From NCBI RefSeq assembly GCF_000472525.1, contig NZ_AWZT01000039.1, forward strand, positions 1-64,000: a stretch of DNA of 64,000 nucleotides. Reading direction: 5' to 3'. Numbering within the stretch: the first letter of the stretch is position 1; every line of letters starts with the position of its first letter. This DNA is from Paraburkholderia dilworthii (GTDB lineage: Bacteria; Pseudomonadota; Gammaproteobacteria; Burkholderiales; Burkholderiaceae). Position numbers and translations under genes: made by a program. The notes below the pieces were generated by a model. It was not told the DNA's origin. It saw only the letters and a program-made list of their open reading frames with translations, and searched no databases. Positions 25,261 to 34,074 of the stretch are shown piece by piece.

Positions 25261-26238
25261 ATGGAGCTGCGCCACCTGCCGCCGTTGAATGCGATCAAGG
25301 CGTTTGAAGCCGCCGCCCGCCACGAGAGCTTTTCGCGCGCCGCCGACGAACTCTTCGTCACTCACGGCGCGGTGAGCCACCAGATCCGGGCGCTGGAGGC
25401 CGAACTCGGCGTGTCGCTGTTCGCCCGCGACGGCAAGCGCGTGCGGCTCACCGAAACCGGCCGGCGCTACGCCAACCACGTGCGCTCCGCGCTCACGGCG
25501 CTGTCCGACGCCACGCGCGATCTCCGTGCCGGCGACCGCGAGCGGCGGCTGGTGGTGTCCATGCTGTCGTCGTTCGCGGCGCGCTGGGTGACGCCGCGCA
25601 TCGGCAGCTTTATCGAGGCACATCCGCAATGGGACCTCGAACTGCTCTCCACGAACGCACTGACGGACTTCGCGCGTGACGACGTCGACGTGGCAATCCG
25701 TTTCGGCTACGGCAAATATGCGGGGCTGCACTCCGAGCTATTGCTTGAAGAAATCTTCTTCCCAGCGTGCGCGCCGCATTTCAACGGCGGCAACCTGCCG
25801 GCAACGCCGGCCGAACTGGCGAAACTTCCGCTACTGCGTTCCGACGACGAACTATGGCGCCCGTGGTTCGACGCCGCAGGCCTCACGGACTGGCCAGAGC
25901 CGAAGCGCGGCGTGCTGTATCAGGATTCGTCGAATCTGTTGCAGGCGGCAATCGACGGCCAGGGAATCGCGCTCACACGCCGCTCGCTAGCAATGCACGA
26001 AATCGCGGCCGGCCGCCTCGTGCGGCTATTCGACGTGGACGGGCCGAGCCCTTGGCAGTACTACTTCATCTGTCCGCCGCAAATGCTGGAGACAGCGCGG
26101 GTGAAGGCGTTCCGTGACTGGGTATTCGGGGAGGTGGGGCGATTCAAGCTGCTTTTCGATCAGGCTTGCGAGACGAGGCCCGCGGCAAATGCGGGAAGCG
26201 CGGCCCGGGCGGCGGGCGCATTGCGCGCCGCGCCGTGA
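25261..26238 (+). CDS. LysR-type regulator, GcvA-like
   Basis: 325 residues. The N-terminal winged helix-turn-helix (residues 4-62) reads LPPLNAIKAFEAAARHESFSRAADELFVTHGAVSHQIRALEAELG, the form found in GcvA/AmpR-type LysR proteins. The C-terminal effector domain has FARDDVDVAIRFGYGKYAGL. I chose the ATG at 25261, immediately before ELRHLPPL, over an in-frame start five codons upstream. A CTACAAT -10-like string lies at 25191-25197. It probably controls the divergent DUF2917 gene. Confidence 0.9.
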   Translation: MELRHLPPLNAIKAFEAAARHESFSRAADELFVTHGAVSHQIRALEAELGVSLFARDGKRVRLTETGRRYANHVRSALTALSDATRDLRAGDRERRLVVSMLSSFAARWVTPRIGSFIEAHPQWDLELLSTNALTDFARDDVDVAIRFGYGKYAGLHSELLLEEIFFPACAPHFNGGNLPATPAELAKLPLLRSDDELWRPWFDAAGLTDWPEPKRGVLYQDSSNLLQAAIDGQGIALTRRSLAMHEIAAGRLVRLFDVDGPSPWQYYFICPPQMLETARVKAFRDWVFGEVGRFKLLFDQACETRPAANAGSAARAAGALRAAP

Positions 26239-26257
26239 TGTGCTGTGACGTGAAGCT

Positions 26258-26527
26258 TTACAGCACGACTTTGACCATCGGATGCCCGGTGAGCGCGCGG
26301 TAAATATCGTCGAGCTGTTCGCGGCTGGTGGCGCGCACCGTCACCGTCAATCCAGTGTAGTTGCCGCCGCTGGACGGGCGCGTTTCGACACGCGAGGCGT
26401 CCACTTCGCTGTCGAACTGCCGGACCACCGTGACGATCGTCTCGGTGAACTCGGGGTGCGACTTGCCCATGATCTTGATCGGGAAATCGCAGGGATATTC
26501 AATGAGTGATTCGTTCGCCGGATTCAT
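26258..26527 (-). CDS. ybeD: DUF493 family protein YbeD
   Basis: 89 residues of the YbeD family, a small ferredoxin-like fold resembling amino-acid-binding ACT domains. Family marks are the YPCDFPIKIMGKSHPEF start, SSGGNYTGLTVTV and the LTGHPMVKVVL ending. In many proteobacteria it lies between dacA and lipB. Here dat and dacA are upstream, but the lipB side is interrupted by a LysR/DUF2917 pair. It is convergent with the LysR gene. Confidence 0.92.
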   Translation of the reverse strand: MNPANESLIEYPCDFPIKIMGKSHPEFTETIVTVVRQFDSEVDASRVETRPSSGGNYTGLTVTVRATSREQLDDIYRALTGHPMVKVVL

Positions 26528-26576
26528 TCCTTGCTCCTTGCTGCGCCGCTTAGGCACCTTACGCCTGTTGTGCCCG

Positions 26577-27482
26577 TTATGCCTCTTGTCCCTTGGCTCG
26601 CTGATACGCCGCATACAGTGCCGCAAACACCGCGCCTGGCTTGCCGGCGCCGACCGGCGCGCCGTCCAGTTGCGTGACGGGCAACACTTCCTTGGTCGCG
26701 GAACTAAGAATGATCTCATCGGCCGAGCGTACGTCTGCTTCGGCGATTTCACGCACGTCCAGACGGATGCCGCATTCGGCCGCCAGTTCTTCGATCAGCC
26801 CGTAGCGAATGCCTTCGAGAATCTTGTGGCTGCGCGGCGGCGCGATCAGCACGCCGTCTTTCACGACCCACACATTCGACGACGAACCTTCAGTCAGCAC
26901 GCCATCACGAAACTGGATGGTCTCGAACGCGCCGTTTTCCGCAGCGTATTGCGCCATCAACACATTGCCGAGCAGCGACACTGACTTGATGTCGCAATTG
27001 AGCCAGCGGCGATCTTCCGCGCTCACGCAGCGCACGCCCTCTGCGCGCTGCGCGGCGTTCGGCAGATGGAGCGGCGTGACCATCACGAACACCGTCGGCT
27101 CGATGCCAGCCGGAAACGCGTGGCCGCGTTTTGCGACGCCGCGCGTGACCTGGATATACGCGATCGCGTCCTGATCGGCGGCGAGGCCGGCCTCGGCTTC
27201 ATTCGCCACGACGACGCGCTCGATCAGCGCGCGCCAGCCGGCGTTGTCGAACGGATTCGCAATGCCGATCTTCTGGAGCGAGCGCGCGAGGCGCGCGAGA
27301 TGGTGTTCAAAGCGGAAAGCCGTGCGGCCGCCCGCGTGCGCGTACAGCGGCGCCACTTCGTAAATGCCGTCGCCGAAAATAAAGCCGCGGTCGAGCACCG
27401 GCACGCGCGCTTCGGACAAAGGCACTACTTCGCCGTTCAGATAAACGATCGGCTCGAGCGAAACGTCAGGAAGAGCGGTCAT
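26577..27482 (-). CDS. dat: D-amino-acid aminotransferase
   Basis: 301 residues of the class IV PLP aminotransferase fold. The early LDRGFIFGDGIYEVAPLY, the PLP lysine in NCDIKSVSLLGNVLMAQYA, and EGSSSNVWVVKDG with LEGIRYGLIEELA are typical. The GDGIYEV form and position after dacA fit the D-amino-acid aminotransferase group, which interconverts D-alanine and D-glutamate for peptidoglycan, rather than branched-chain IlvE. It lies 13 bases after dacA and is likely co-transcribed with it. Confidence 0.88.
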   Translation of the reverse strand: MTALPDVSLEPIVYLNGEVVPLSEARVPVLDRGFIFGDGIYEVAPLYAHAGGRTAFRFEHHLARLARSLQKIGIANPFDNAGWRALIERVVVANEAEAGLAADQDAIAYIQVTRGVAKRGHAFPAGIEPTVFVMVTPLHLPNAAQRAEGVRCVSAEDRRWLNCDIKSVSLLGNVLMAQYAAENGAFETIQFRDGVLTEGSSSNVWVVKDGVLIAPPRSHKILEGIRYGLIEELAAECGIRLDVREIAEADVRSADEIILSSATKEVLPVTQLDGAPVGAGKPGAVFAALYAAYQRAKGQEA

Positions 27483-27495
27483 AAGGATCGGGTGC

Positions 27496-28725
27496 TTACT
27501 TTTTCTTGTTGAACATGAGCATCAGCGAATCCCAAACGCGGCCGACCACGCCCGCTTGCGGCACGGCCTGCAATGCGACCACCGGGAATTGCGCGAGCAC
27601 CTTGCCGTCCGCGACCAGCTTCGCAGTACCGACCTGCTGACCGTTCGCGATCGGTGCGATCAGCGGATCCATCTGCTCGATCTGCGGCTTCACCTTGTCG
27701 GCCATGCCCTTCGGCACGGTGATGTACTGATCGCTCTTCACGCCGATCTGCACCGTGTCCTGCGCACCCTTGTAGACGCGCGGCGTGCCGACCACCTGGC
27801 TCGCCTTGTAGAGACGCACCGTGTCGTAAGCGGAGTAGCCGTAGTTCAGCATCTTCAGGCTGTCCTGCACGCGGTCGTGCTCCTTGGGCTCGCCCATCAT
27901 CACCGAGACCAGACGGCGCGATGCGTCGGTTACACCTGGCAGCGAGCGTTTCGCGCTCGCGATCAGGCAATAGCCGGCGGCTTGGGTATGACCGGTCTTC
28001 AAACCGTCGACGGTCGGATCGATCCACAGCAGACGGTTGCGGTTCGGCTGCTTGATTTTGTTGTACGTGAAATCCTTGACCGAGAAGATGTTGTAGTAGT
28101 CGGGGAAGTCGCGGATCAGGCGCGCCGACAGTACCGCGAGATCGCCCGCAGTCGTGTAGTGCTGCGGGTCGGGCATGCCGTTCACGTCGGCGAAATGCGT
28201 GTGCTTCATGCCGAGGCGCTGCGCTTCGGTGTTCATCATGTTGACGAACTGCGCTTCACTGCCGCCCACCAGTTCGGCCAGCGCGATGGCGGCGTCGTTA
28301 CCCGACTGCACGATCATGCCGTACACCAGATCGTGCACGGTCACAGGCTTGTTCGCCTCGACGAACATGCGTGATTCGTCGGTGCGCACGCGACGTACCG
28401 CTTCGCTCGGTGTGACGGTCTGGTCCATCGCGATCTTCTTCGTTTGCAGTGCTTCGAAGACCAGATACGCGGTCATCAGCTTGGTGAGCGATGCCGGTTC
28501 CACGCGCTCATCGGGATTGCCCGACGCGAGGACCTGATTGCTGGTCGCGTCGACGAGCACCCACGAGCGTGCGTTCACCACTGGCGGCGGCACTTGCGCG
28601 AACGCCGTGCTGGCCGCGAGCGTGGCGGGCAACACGACGCCGAGCGTAATTGCGCGGCTTAGCGTGGGGGAAACAAAGGATGCAACAGAGGAGGAAGACG
28701 TGCGGCCGAAGGTGGAAAAACGCAT
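27496..28725 (-). CDS. dacA: Serine-type D-Ala-D-Ala carboxypeptidase (PBP5/6-like)
   Basis: 409 residues with a signal peptide (cleavage probably after AFA near residue 43). The periplasmic enzyme trims the terminal D-alanine of peptidoglycan stem peptides. The three penicillin-binding motifs are S79-L-T-K82 (PASLTKLMTAY), SGN (VQSGNDAAIALAEL) and KTG (GLKTGHTQAAGYC). A C-terminal PBP5-type beta domain follows and the protein ends in a short amphipathic stretch (VVGRVWDSLMLMFNKKK), which usually docks it on the inner membrane. The ATG at 28725 is chosen; the frame is open for 79 codons further upstream without family resemblance. Confidence 0.95.
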   Translation of the reverse strand: MRFSTFGRTSSSSVASFVSPTLSRAITLGVVLPATLAASTAFAQVPPPVVNARSWVLVDATSNQVLASGNPDERVEPASLTKLMTAYLVFEALQTKKIAMDQTVTPSEAVRRVRTDESRMFVEANKPVTVHDLVYGMIVQSGNDAAIALAELVGGSEAQFVNMMNTEAQRLGMKHTHFADVNGMPDPQHYTTAGDLAVLSARLIRDFPDYYNIFSVKDFTYNKIKQPNRNRLLWIDPTVDGLKTGHTQAAGYCLIASAKRSLPGVTDASRRLVSVMMGEPKEHDRVQDSLKMLNYGYSAYDTVRLYKASQVVGTPRVYKGAQDTVQIGVKSDQYITVPKGMADKVKPQIEQMDPLIAPIANGQQVGTAKLVADGKVLAQFPVVALQAVPQAGVVGRVWDSLMLMFNKKK

Positions 28726-28960
28726 AGGGTCGGTATGTGCAGAAAGATACAACGCGCGCTGGGCGCAGAGTTTGGAAGAGCCGGTCGGCGAGCGACTGGC
28801 CGTAACGACTAAACGTAACGGCATGAGCGCCCATTGGACTTCCGGCCACGCGATCGGTTCGCGCAGCACACTCGTAGCCGGCACCGCTGCGCGCGTGAAA
28901 AGAAGCCACGCGTCGCGCGAACTGCCGGACAGGCCGTGCTGCGCCCAAAAAAGAGCGCTC

Positions 28961-28966
28961 ATTATA
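28961..28966 (-). promoter_or_regulatory. -10-like TATAAT upstream of dacA
   Basis: On the minus strand a perfect TATAAT lies 236 bases before the dacA ATG, in a gap of 334 bases that otherwise holds no gene. The -35 hexamer at the expected distance is poor. If used, the dacA leader would be about 230 bases long. Confidence 0.4.
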
Positions 28967-29059
28967 CGCGCGCTATTCTTCGAACTTCGCGCAATAGCCG
29001 GCGATTAGTGACGCGTTTGTGCGTACCTGTACCCCGGAAAACGCGCGCGGCCGGGCTAA

Positions 29060-29704
29060 TCACCGCCACGCGTCGACGATGATCCGCTTCAGGATATGCA
29101 GCTTGCGATGCAGAAAATGCTCGGCGCCCGGAATCACTACGACCGGCAATTCCTGCGGCCGCGCCCAGTCGTAAACGGATTGAATGGGAACGGTGTCGTC
29201 GGTCTCGCCGTGAATCACCAGCGTATTTTCCGGCACGGGTGCCACTTCCCAGCGGCTCGCCGCAGTGCCGACGAACACCATGCGCTCGATCTCCTGACCT
29301 TCTTCGCGCAGCCTGGCGGCCACATGCGACAGCACGAACGTACCGAACGAGAAGCCTGCCAGCACGAGTGGCAGACGGGCGTGCCCCGGCTCCCCGCGCA
29401 TGTGATCGAGCACCGCGCGCAAATCGTCGCGCTCGCCGATGCCCGCGTCATGCTCGCCTTGCGTTTCGCCGACTCCTCGAAAATTCGAGCGATACGTCAC
29501 GTAGTTCAACTGGACCAGAGTGCGCGCGAGCGTCTGCGCGACCTTGTTGTCCATCGAGCCGCCGAATAGCGGATGCGGATGCGCGACGAGCGCAATGCCG
29601 CGCGGCGCGGCGCCGTTTTCGCGCGCCTCGTCGGGCAGATCCAGCGCGATCTCGATCTTGCCAACCGGGCCGTCGATCAGATACTTCTTCGTGTGTACGT
29701 TCAT
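29060..29704 (-). CDS. Alpha/beta-hydrolase of the small CocE/DLH-like type
   Basis: 214 residues. The start is ATG at 29704 (MNVHTKKYLIDGPVGKIEIAL). Motifs are HPHPLFGGSMDNKVAQ (oxyanion region), the nucleophile elbow AGFSFGTFV with Ser as nucleophile, an HGETDDTVP segment with the acid, and PGAEHFLHRKL with the catalytic His. This pattern is common in bacterial proteins of unknown substrate. A ferredoxin gene ends 8 bases upstream on the same strand, so the two form an operon. Confidence 0.85.
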   Translation of the reverse strand: MNVHTKKYLIDGPVGKIEIALDLPDEARENGAAPRGIALVAHPHPLFGGSMDNKVAQTLARTLVQLNYVTYRSNFRGVGETQGEHDAGIGERDDLRAVLDHMRGEPGHARLPLVLAGFSFGTFVLSHVAARLREEGQEIERMVFVGTAASRWEVAPVPENTLVIHGETDDTVPIQSVYDWARPQELPVVVIPGAEHFLHRKLHILKRIIVDAWR

Positions 29705-29712
29705 GGCAGCAC

Positions 29713-30036
29713 TTATTGATCGATTTTCAGACGCTCGACAATCTTGCCGTTCGCGAGATGGGAGTCGACGATTTCGTCGATGTCGCTCTCGTCGACATAC
29801 GTGTACCAGACGCCTTCCGGATAGACGACGAGCGCCGGGCCCAACTCGCAGCGGTCCAGACAACCCGCCTTGTTGATACGCACCTGGCCGGGGCCGGCGA
29901 GGCCGAGCTTCTTCACGCGCTTTTTCGCGTGTTCCTGCATTGCCTGCGCGTTGCAGTTCGCGCAACTCGGACGCTCCGCGCCTGGTTCACGCTGATTGAG
30001 GCAGAAGAAGACGTGGTACTTGTAGAAGGAGTCCAT
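29713..30036 (-). CDS. Thioredoxin-like [2Fe-2S] ferredoxin
   Basis: 107 residues. Cysteines at 12, 25, 59 and 63 (with an extra one at 28) follow the C-x12-C-x33-C-x3-C layout of the thioredoxin-fold [2Fe-2S] ferredoxins. KAGCLDRCELGPALVVYPEGVWY is the family's C-terminal cluster segment. It would carry single electrons in the cytosol; the partner is unknown. It is 8 bases upstream of the hydrolase gene. Confidence 0.92.
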   Translation of the reverse strand: MDSFYKYHVFFCLNQREPGAERPSCANCNAQAMQEHAKKRVKKLGLAGPGQVRINKAGCLDRCELGPALVVYPEGVWYTYVDESDIDEIVDSHLANGKIVERLKIDQ

Positions 30037-30132
30037 GATGTGCGCAGAGTGAGGCTGTCAGAAGGGCAATAGTGCAGCAGAAGGCGGTCGGGCGCAGCGG
30101 CGCGCGGGTTTTTGCGGACCGTGGCGGGCCTC

Positions 30133-30163
30133 GGTAGCGGACGGCCGGTAGCGGACGATTATA
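30133..30163 (-). promoter_or_regulatory. TATAAT with a direct repeat, upstream of the ferredoxin gene
   Basis: The minus strand reads TATAAT at 30163-30158, about 120 bases before the ferredoxin ATG. Just downstream of it (in the direction of transcription) GGTAGCGGACG occurs twice on the plus strand (30133-30143 and 30147-30157), 14 bases apart. The gap 30037-30346 otherwise holds no gene. Confidence 0.4.
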
Positions 30164-30346
30164 GCGAGCAGGGGCCAAGATCGCTGACGCGGCAAGCGCG
30201 TGTGCCGTGTTCGATGTCCAGCGTCGCGCGTTCGCCGTTCCCCATTCGACGCTGCCTGCTCAGCCTTGCCCGTTCGACGTTGCGTGCGCAGCGGCGATCC
30301 GGCCGGATCGTCCGCGCATCGCATCTCGCCTGTTCGGATCCGAACC

Positions 30347-31504
30347 TCACGCGCGCCTCGTGCGCCGCCTGAGCCACGCCCGTTCGACGACAAACGCGAG
30401 CCACACGAGCGCTGCGTACGGCCACACCCACGCGAGCCAGCGCGCGAGGCCATTGAAGTGGAGATACCGCCCTTGCCGCCAGTCGGCCAGCACGACGTCG
30501 AAATACGGATTCACCGGCAAAAGGTTGACGAACACCAGCGTGACAACTAGCGCAGCCGCCGCCAGCGCAGCGCGCGAGCTCCGCGGCAAACGCAGTGCGA
30601 ACAGCCCGAGCGTTGCGCCGCAGCCGAGGCCCGCGAGTGCGCCGGGAGTCGCCCAGTCGAAAGCGAGGCCGGATTGCGATTGAAGGAACGTCGCCCCCGC
30701 CTTCACACCCAAAGCCACGACGATAAACAGCAACAACAGCCGCACCCGCGGCGCATGACGGCGCACCGACAACGACGCGAGCGCAAGCGCGGCAAACAGA
30801 TTGAGCGTGGTGATGAGGGCTTCCCAGGCATCATCAGGCAGCCAGGCGGCGACCCATGCCGGCCATGCGCCGACGTGCCAGCCGACCGGCGTCCATGCGA
30901 AAAGCGCATCTTGCGTCGTGGAGTCGAAACGCGTCCACAGCGCGCGTGGCCAGTTGCCGAGCCCGAACAGACGCGGCGACGGATACATCGTGGCGAACGG
31001 CCACGCTGCGACGAGACATGCAAGCGCCGCGCTGTCGCGCTCGAACCACATGAGCCGCAAGCGCCGCAGCAACCCGCGGTCGAGCAGCGCGCCAGTGGCC
31101 GGCGACATGATCGCCGCACCAAGCAGCGCACCGAGCGCATTGGCCGCGAGATCGAGGTTGGACGCAACGCGCGTAGGCAGATATGTTTGCACGGCTTCCA
31201 TGACACCCGACAGCAGCCCGCCCAGCAGAAAAGCCAGCGCGACCGCGAGCGGCCCGCGCCAGCGCGGATAAAGCGCGAGCACCATCAACCCGCCGAACGG
31301 CATATAGCCCAACACATTCGTGACGACATCGAAAGCCGTCAGGTACTGGGGCATCGGATCGAACAGAAAGGCGAACGGCCCGAGGCCGAGCGAACGCCAG
31401 CCCGAAAACGGGTACCACGAACCGTAGACGATCAGCGCGGTGTAGAGCAGCAGTGCTTGCCGCGAAAGCACCGAGGGGCGGCGCAGCCACGATCTTTCGC
31501 TCAT
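30347..31504 (-). CDS. VanZ-like integral membrane protein
   Basis: 385 residues with about nine membrane segments. The N-terminal half carries the VanZ signature: YGSWYPFSGW, DVVTNVLGYMPFGGLMV and the LLSGVMEAVQTYLPTRVASNLDLAANALGALLGA block with its conserved acidic and Asn residues. The C-terminal half is a further set of hydrophobic helices. VanZ was named from a teicoplanin-resistance protein, but most chromosomal members have unknown roles. It is 31 bases after the lipoprotein gene of the lipid-transport operon and is probably its last gene. Confidence 0.85.
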   Translation of the reverse strand: MSERSWLRRPSVLSRQALLLYTALIVYGSWYPFSGWRSLGLGPFAFLFDPMPQYLTAFDVVTNVLGYMPFGGLMVLALYPRWRGPLAVALAFLLGGLLSGVMEAVQTYLPTRVASNLDLAANALGALLGAAIMSPATGALLDRGLLRRLRLMWFERDSAALACLVAAWPFATMYPSPRLFGLGNWPRALWTRFDSTTQDALFAWTPVGWHVGAWPAWVAAWLPDDAWEALITTLNLFAALALASLSVRRHAPRVRLLLLFIVVALGVKAGATFLQSQSGLAFDWATPGALAGLGCGATLGLFALRLPRSSRAALAAAALVVTLVFVNLLPVNPYFDVVLADWRQGRYLHFNGLARWLAWVWPYAALVWLAFVVERAWLRRRTRRA

Positions 31505-31535
31505 GCAGCGCTCCGTTGCGTGCGCTGCGCGCCGG

Positions 31536-32177
31536 TCATTGCGCGGCGACCAGCGCCTGCACGCCGAGCCAGGCGCCGATTTGCGCGACGAGTTCGTCGC
31601 TGGCGGTGGCGAGCGCCTGCGCGCCGCCGGCGGCGTCGGCCGTACTGGACGGCGCGCGCGAGATGAAGGTGCGCTGGCCGAGCACCTTGCCGTTGTGCGT
31701 CAGCGTGGCGCGCGCAGTCACGGCTGCATGGCTTTGCGACTGGCTGTCGAAGACCTGCTCGAACTCGCTCAAGTCGACCTTCAGCACCGGCGCGGCGACG
31801 CCGTCGGCGCCTGTGAGCACCGTGCCGCGCGAACTGAGCGCGCCGCGCAGACGCTGCGTGAGCAACTGCGAAGGCGGCATCGTCCAGTGGCTGTTCGCGT
31901 AGGCGGCCATCTGCTGCGCGTCGGCATAGCTGAGCCGGTACACGAGCTTGTCGGACTGGAGCACTTCCGGCGCGCTCACGTCGAGCACCTTCACTGCCGA
32001 TTGCGTGCCTGCGGACGAAGCAGGCTTCGGCGGGCCGAAGTCGTAGCGGATATCCGCAAGCGCGGCCGGCGTACTGCTGCAGCCGGCGGCGAGCAGACTG
32101 ACCGCGACGAGCGCCGCGCAAGCCGCGCCCGTACGCGCGGCACGCGAGGTCAACAAGCGGTGAATGGAGCGTGACAT
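31536..32177 (-). CDS. ABC-type transport auxiliary lipoprotein (PqiC-like)
   Basis: 213 residues. The signal peptide ends in the lipobox LLAAGC, so the mature protein is lipid-anchored. YDFGPPKP follows, and the body ends in ELVAQIGAWLGVQALV. This is the PqiC/YmbA-type auxiliary lipoprotein domain, which sits at the outer membrane and contacts the MCE protein. It is 30 bases after the MCE-domain gene on the same strand. Confidence 0.88.
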   Translation of the reverse strand: MSRSIHRLLTSRAARTGAACAALVAVSLLAAGCSSTPAALADIRYDFGPPKPASSAGTQSAVKVLDVSAPEVLQSDKLVYRLSYADAQQMAAYANSHWTMPPSQLLTQRLRGALSSRGTVLTGADGVAAPVLKVDLSEFEQVFDSQSQSHAAVTARATLTHNGKVLGQRTFISRAPSSTADAAGGAQALATASDELVAQIGAWLGVQALVAAQ

Positions 32178-32207
32178 GACAATCTTCCTTTCTTCAAACC
32201 TTCAGAT

Positions 32208-33170
32208 TCATTTTGCGGCGCGCGCGGCGGGCCACGTAAAGCCAGCCTCGCCGGGCCCCGGCGCCGCGGCCGGCGCGCCGAACAGCACGCTGCGCGGACT
32301 GGTGCTGAACGTATCGGCCGCGCGATCCACCGAGCGCGCGGCGGAACGGACGTCTTCAGCAAGCGAATTGACGCGCGGCAGCGTGTCGTAACCCACTCGC
32401 GCCGACAGATCCTGCAACGAGCCGTTCATTGCAGTGAGCGCATCGCCCGCTTGCTGCGCCGCCGTGCCGACCTTGTTCAGATTGGTCTCGAACGGACCGT
32501 CCGCGCGATTCAGGCTCGTGATCAACTGATTGGTCGACGCAAGCGTGGTATCGAGCTTGTCCATCGTTGCGGGCAGCTTGCCGGCAACCGGCGCCATCTG
32601 CTGCGTGAGCGTCGCGACGCCGTCCGCAGCTTTCTGGATGCTGGCCGCGGTGCCGTGCAACTGATCGACCATTTCTTGCGACAACAGATTGTCGACGTCG
32701 TCCGTGACCTTTTCGAGTTTTCGCAGCAGCACGTCGCCACGCTGCTGCAATTGATCGAGCAAGCCCGGACGCATCGGCAACTGTGCAACCTGTTTCGCCG
32801 ACGAAGGCAGCGGCGACGGATTGCGCCCTGTGTCGTCGAGCTGGATAAACGCAATGCCCGTCACGCCCTGGAAGCCGAGACTGCCGAACGTGGAGTGCGT
32901 AATCGGCGCGTGCGTGTCGACGAGAATGCGGATCAGGATCTGCCCCGGATGATCGCGGTCGAATTTGATCGACTGCACCTTGCCGACGTCGAGCCCGCGA
33001 TAGCGCACGGCTGCATCGGTAAAAAGGCCCGTTACGTTGGTGCGCGCAATCAGATCGTACGGCACACGCACGGCCCGGTCGACATTGAACAAAAAAGCCG
33101 CCGTTGCGATTGCGGCCAGCAGGACTATCGTGAAGAGCCCAGCCCAGAACGCATGTGATTTGTTTTCCAT
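32208..33170 (-). CDS. MCE-domain lipid transport protein (MlaD/PqiB-like)
   Basis: 320 residues. One membrane anchor (about 8-28, FWAGLFTIVLLAAIATAAFLF) is followed by a single MCE domain (VPYDLIARTNVTGLFTDAAV, then YRGLDVGKVQSIKFD). A long periplasmic helical region follows (about 150-270), rich in Gln, Thr and Asp. MCE proteins form hexameric channels that ferry phospholipids between membranes. The helical tail may form a tunnel. It follows the ATPase gene by 25 bases. Confidence 0.9.
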   Translation of the reverse strand: MENKSHAFWAGLFTIVLLAAIATAAFLFNVDRAVRVPYDLIARTNVTGLFTDAAVRYRGLDVGKVQSIKFDRDHPGQILIRILVDTHAPITHSTFGSLGFQGVTGIAFIQLDDTGRNPSPLPSSAKQVAQLPMRPGLLDQLQQRGDVLLRKLEKVTDDVDNLLSQEMVDQLHGTAASIQKAADGVATLTQQMAPVAGKLPATMDKLDTTLASTNQLITSLNRADGPFETNLNKVGTAAQQAGDALTAMNGSLQDLSARVGYDTLPRVNSLAEDVRSAARSVDRAADTFSTSPRSVLFGAPAAAPGPGEAGFTWPAARAAK

Positions 33171-33195
33171 TACCAGGTTCCCTAGTTTCCCTGAT

Positions 33196-34074
33196 TCACA
33201 GCGGCAACTCGGACGATGCCGGTTCGAGGGCCGCGCGCGGCAGCTTTGCGCGCCGCTCGGGCGGCAGCGCCTGCAACGCGCGGCGTCCGCGCAAGCCGAG
33301 AAAATATTCGCGGACGAAAGGATGATCCACGCCCGCTGCTTCTTCGACCGGCGCGGCGACCAGCACCTTACGGTCCGCCAGCACGGCCACGCGCGTGGAG
33401 AGCGCGACCATCGTGTCGAGATCGTGCGTGACCATCACCACGGTCAGCCCCAGTGCGCGATGCAGCGCCGAAATGAGCTCAACGAACTCGTCGGACGCCT
33501 GCGGATCGAGGCCGGCCGTCGGCTCGTCGAGAAACAGCAGTTCGGGTTCGAGCGCGATCGCGCGTGCAATGCCCACGCGCTTGATCATCCCACCTGAGAG
33601 CGCCGACGGCATCTTGGACGCGTGCTTGCACGGCAGCCCGACCATCTCCAGTTTCAGCATCACGATATCGCGCAGCAGGTCTTCGGGCACCTTGCCGAGT
33701 TCGCGCACCGGCTGCGCGACGTTGTCGAACACCGACAGCGACGAAAACAGCGCGCCGCGCTGAAACAACATGCCGGAACGGCTGCGCATCAGCAGCGCGG
33801 TTTCCGGCGAAATGGTCGCGAGGTCTTCGCCGAACAGCTTGATGGTGCCCGACGACGGCCGCTCCAACCCGAGAATCTGCCGCACTAGCGTGGTCTTACC
33901 CGAACCCGAGCCGCCGACGATCGACATGATCTCGCCGCGCCGCACGTCCAGATTCAAATGCTGATGCACGATGTTGCGACCGTAGCGCTTCGTCACGTCG
34001 ATGACTTCGATCACCGGCTCGGCAATCGAAGGCATCGGCTGGCCGCGCACGGCCTGAGTGAGCGGCGCAATCAT
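33196..34074 (-). CDS. MlaF-like ABC transporter ATPase
   Basis: 292 residues. Walker A is GGSGSGKTT, the Q-loop is MLFQRGALFSSLSVFDN (typical of MlaF/Mkl ATPases), the signature is LSGGMIKRVGIARA, Walker B is LLFLDEPTAGLDP and the switch is VTHDLDT. A C-terminal tail with REYFLGLRGRRAL follows. The ATG at 34074 overlaps the stop codon of the permease gene by four bases, so the two are translationally coupled. It powers the lipid importer or exporter formed with the permease and MCE protein. Confidence 0.93.
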   Translation of the reverse strand: MIAPLTQAVRGQPMPSIAEPVIEVIDVTKRYGRNIVHQHLNLDVRRGEIMSIVGGSGSGKTTLVRQILGLERPSSGTIKLFGEDLATISPETALLMRSRSGMLFQRGALFSSLSVFDNVAQPVRELGKVPEDLLRDIVMLKLEMVGLPCKHASKMPSALSGGMIKRVGIARAIALEPELLFLDEPTAGLDPQASDEFVELISALHRALGLTVVMVTHDLDTMVALSTRVAVLADRKVLVAAPVEEAAGVDHPFVREYFLGLRGRRALQALPPERRAKLPRAALEPASSELPL

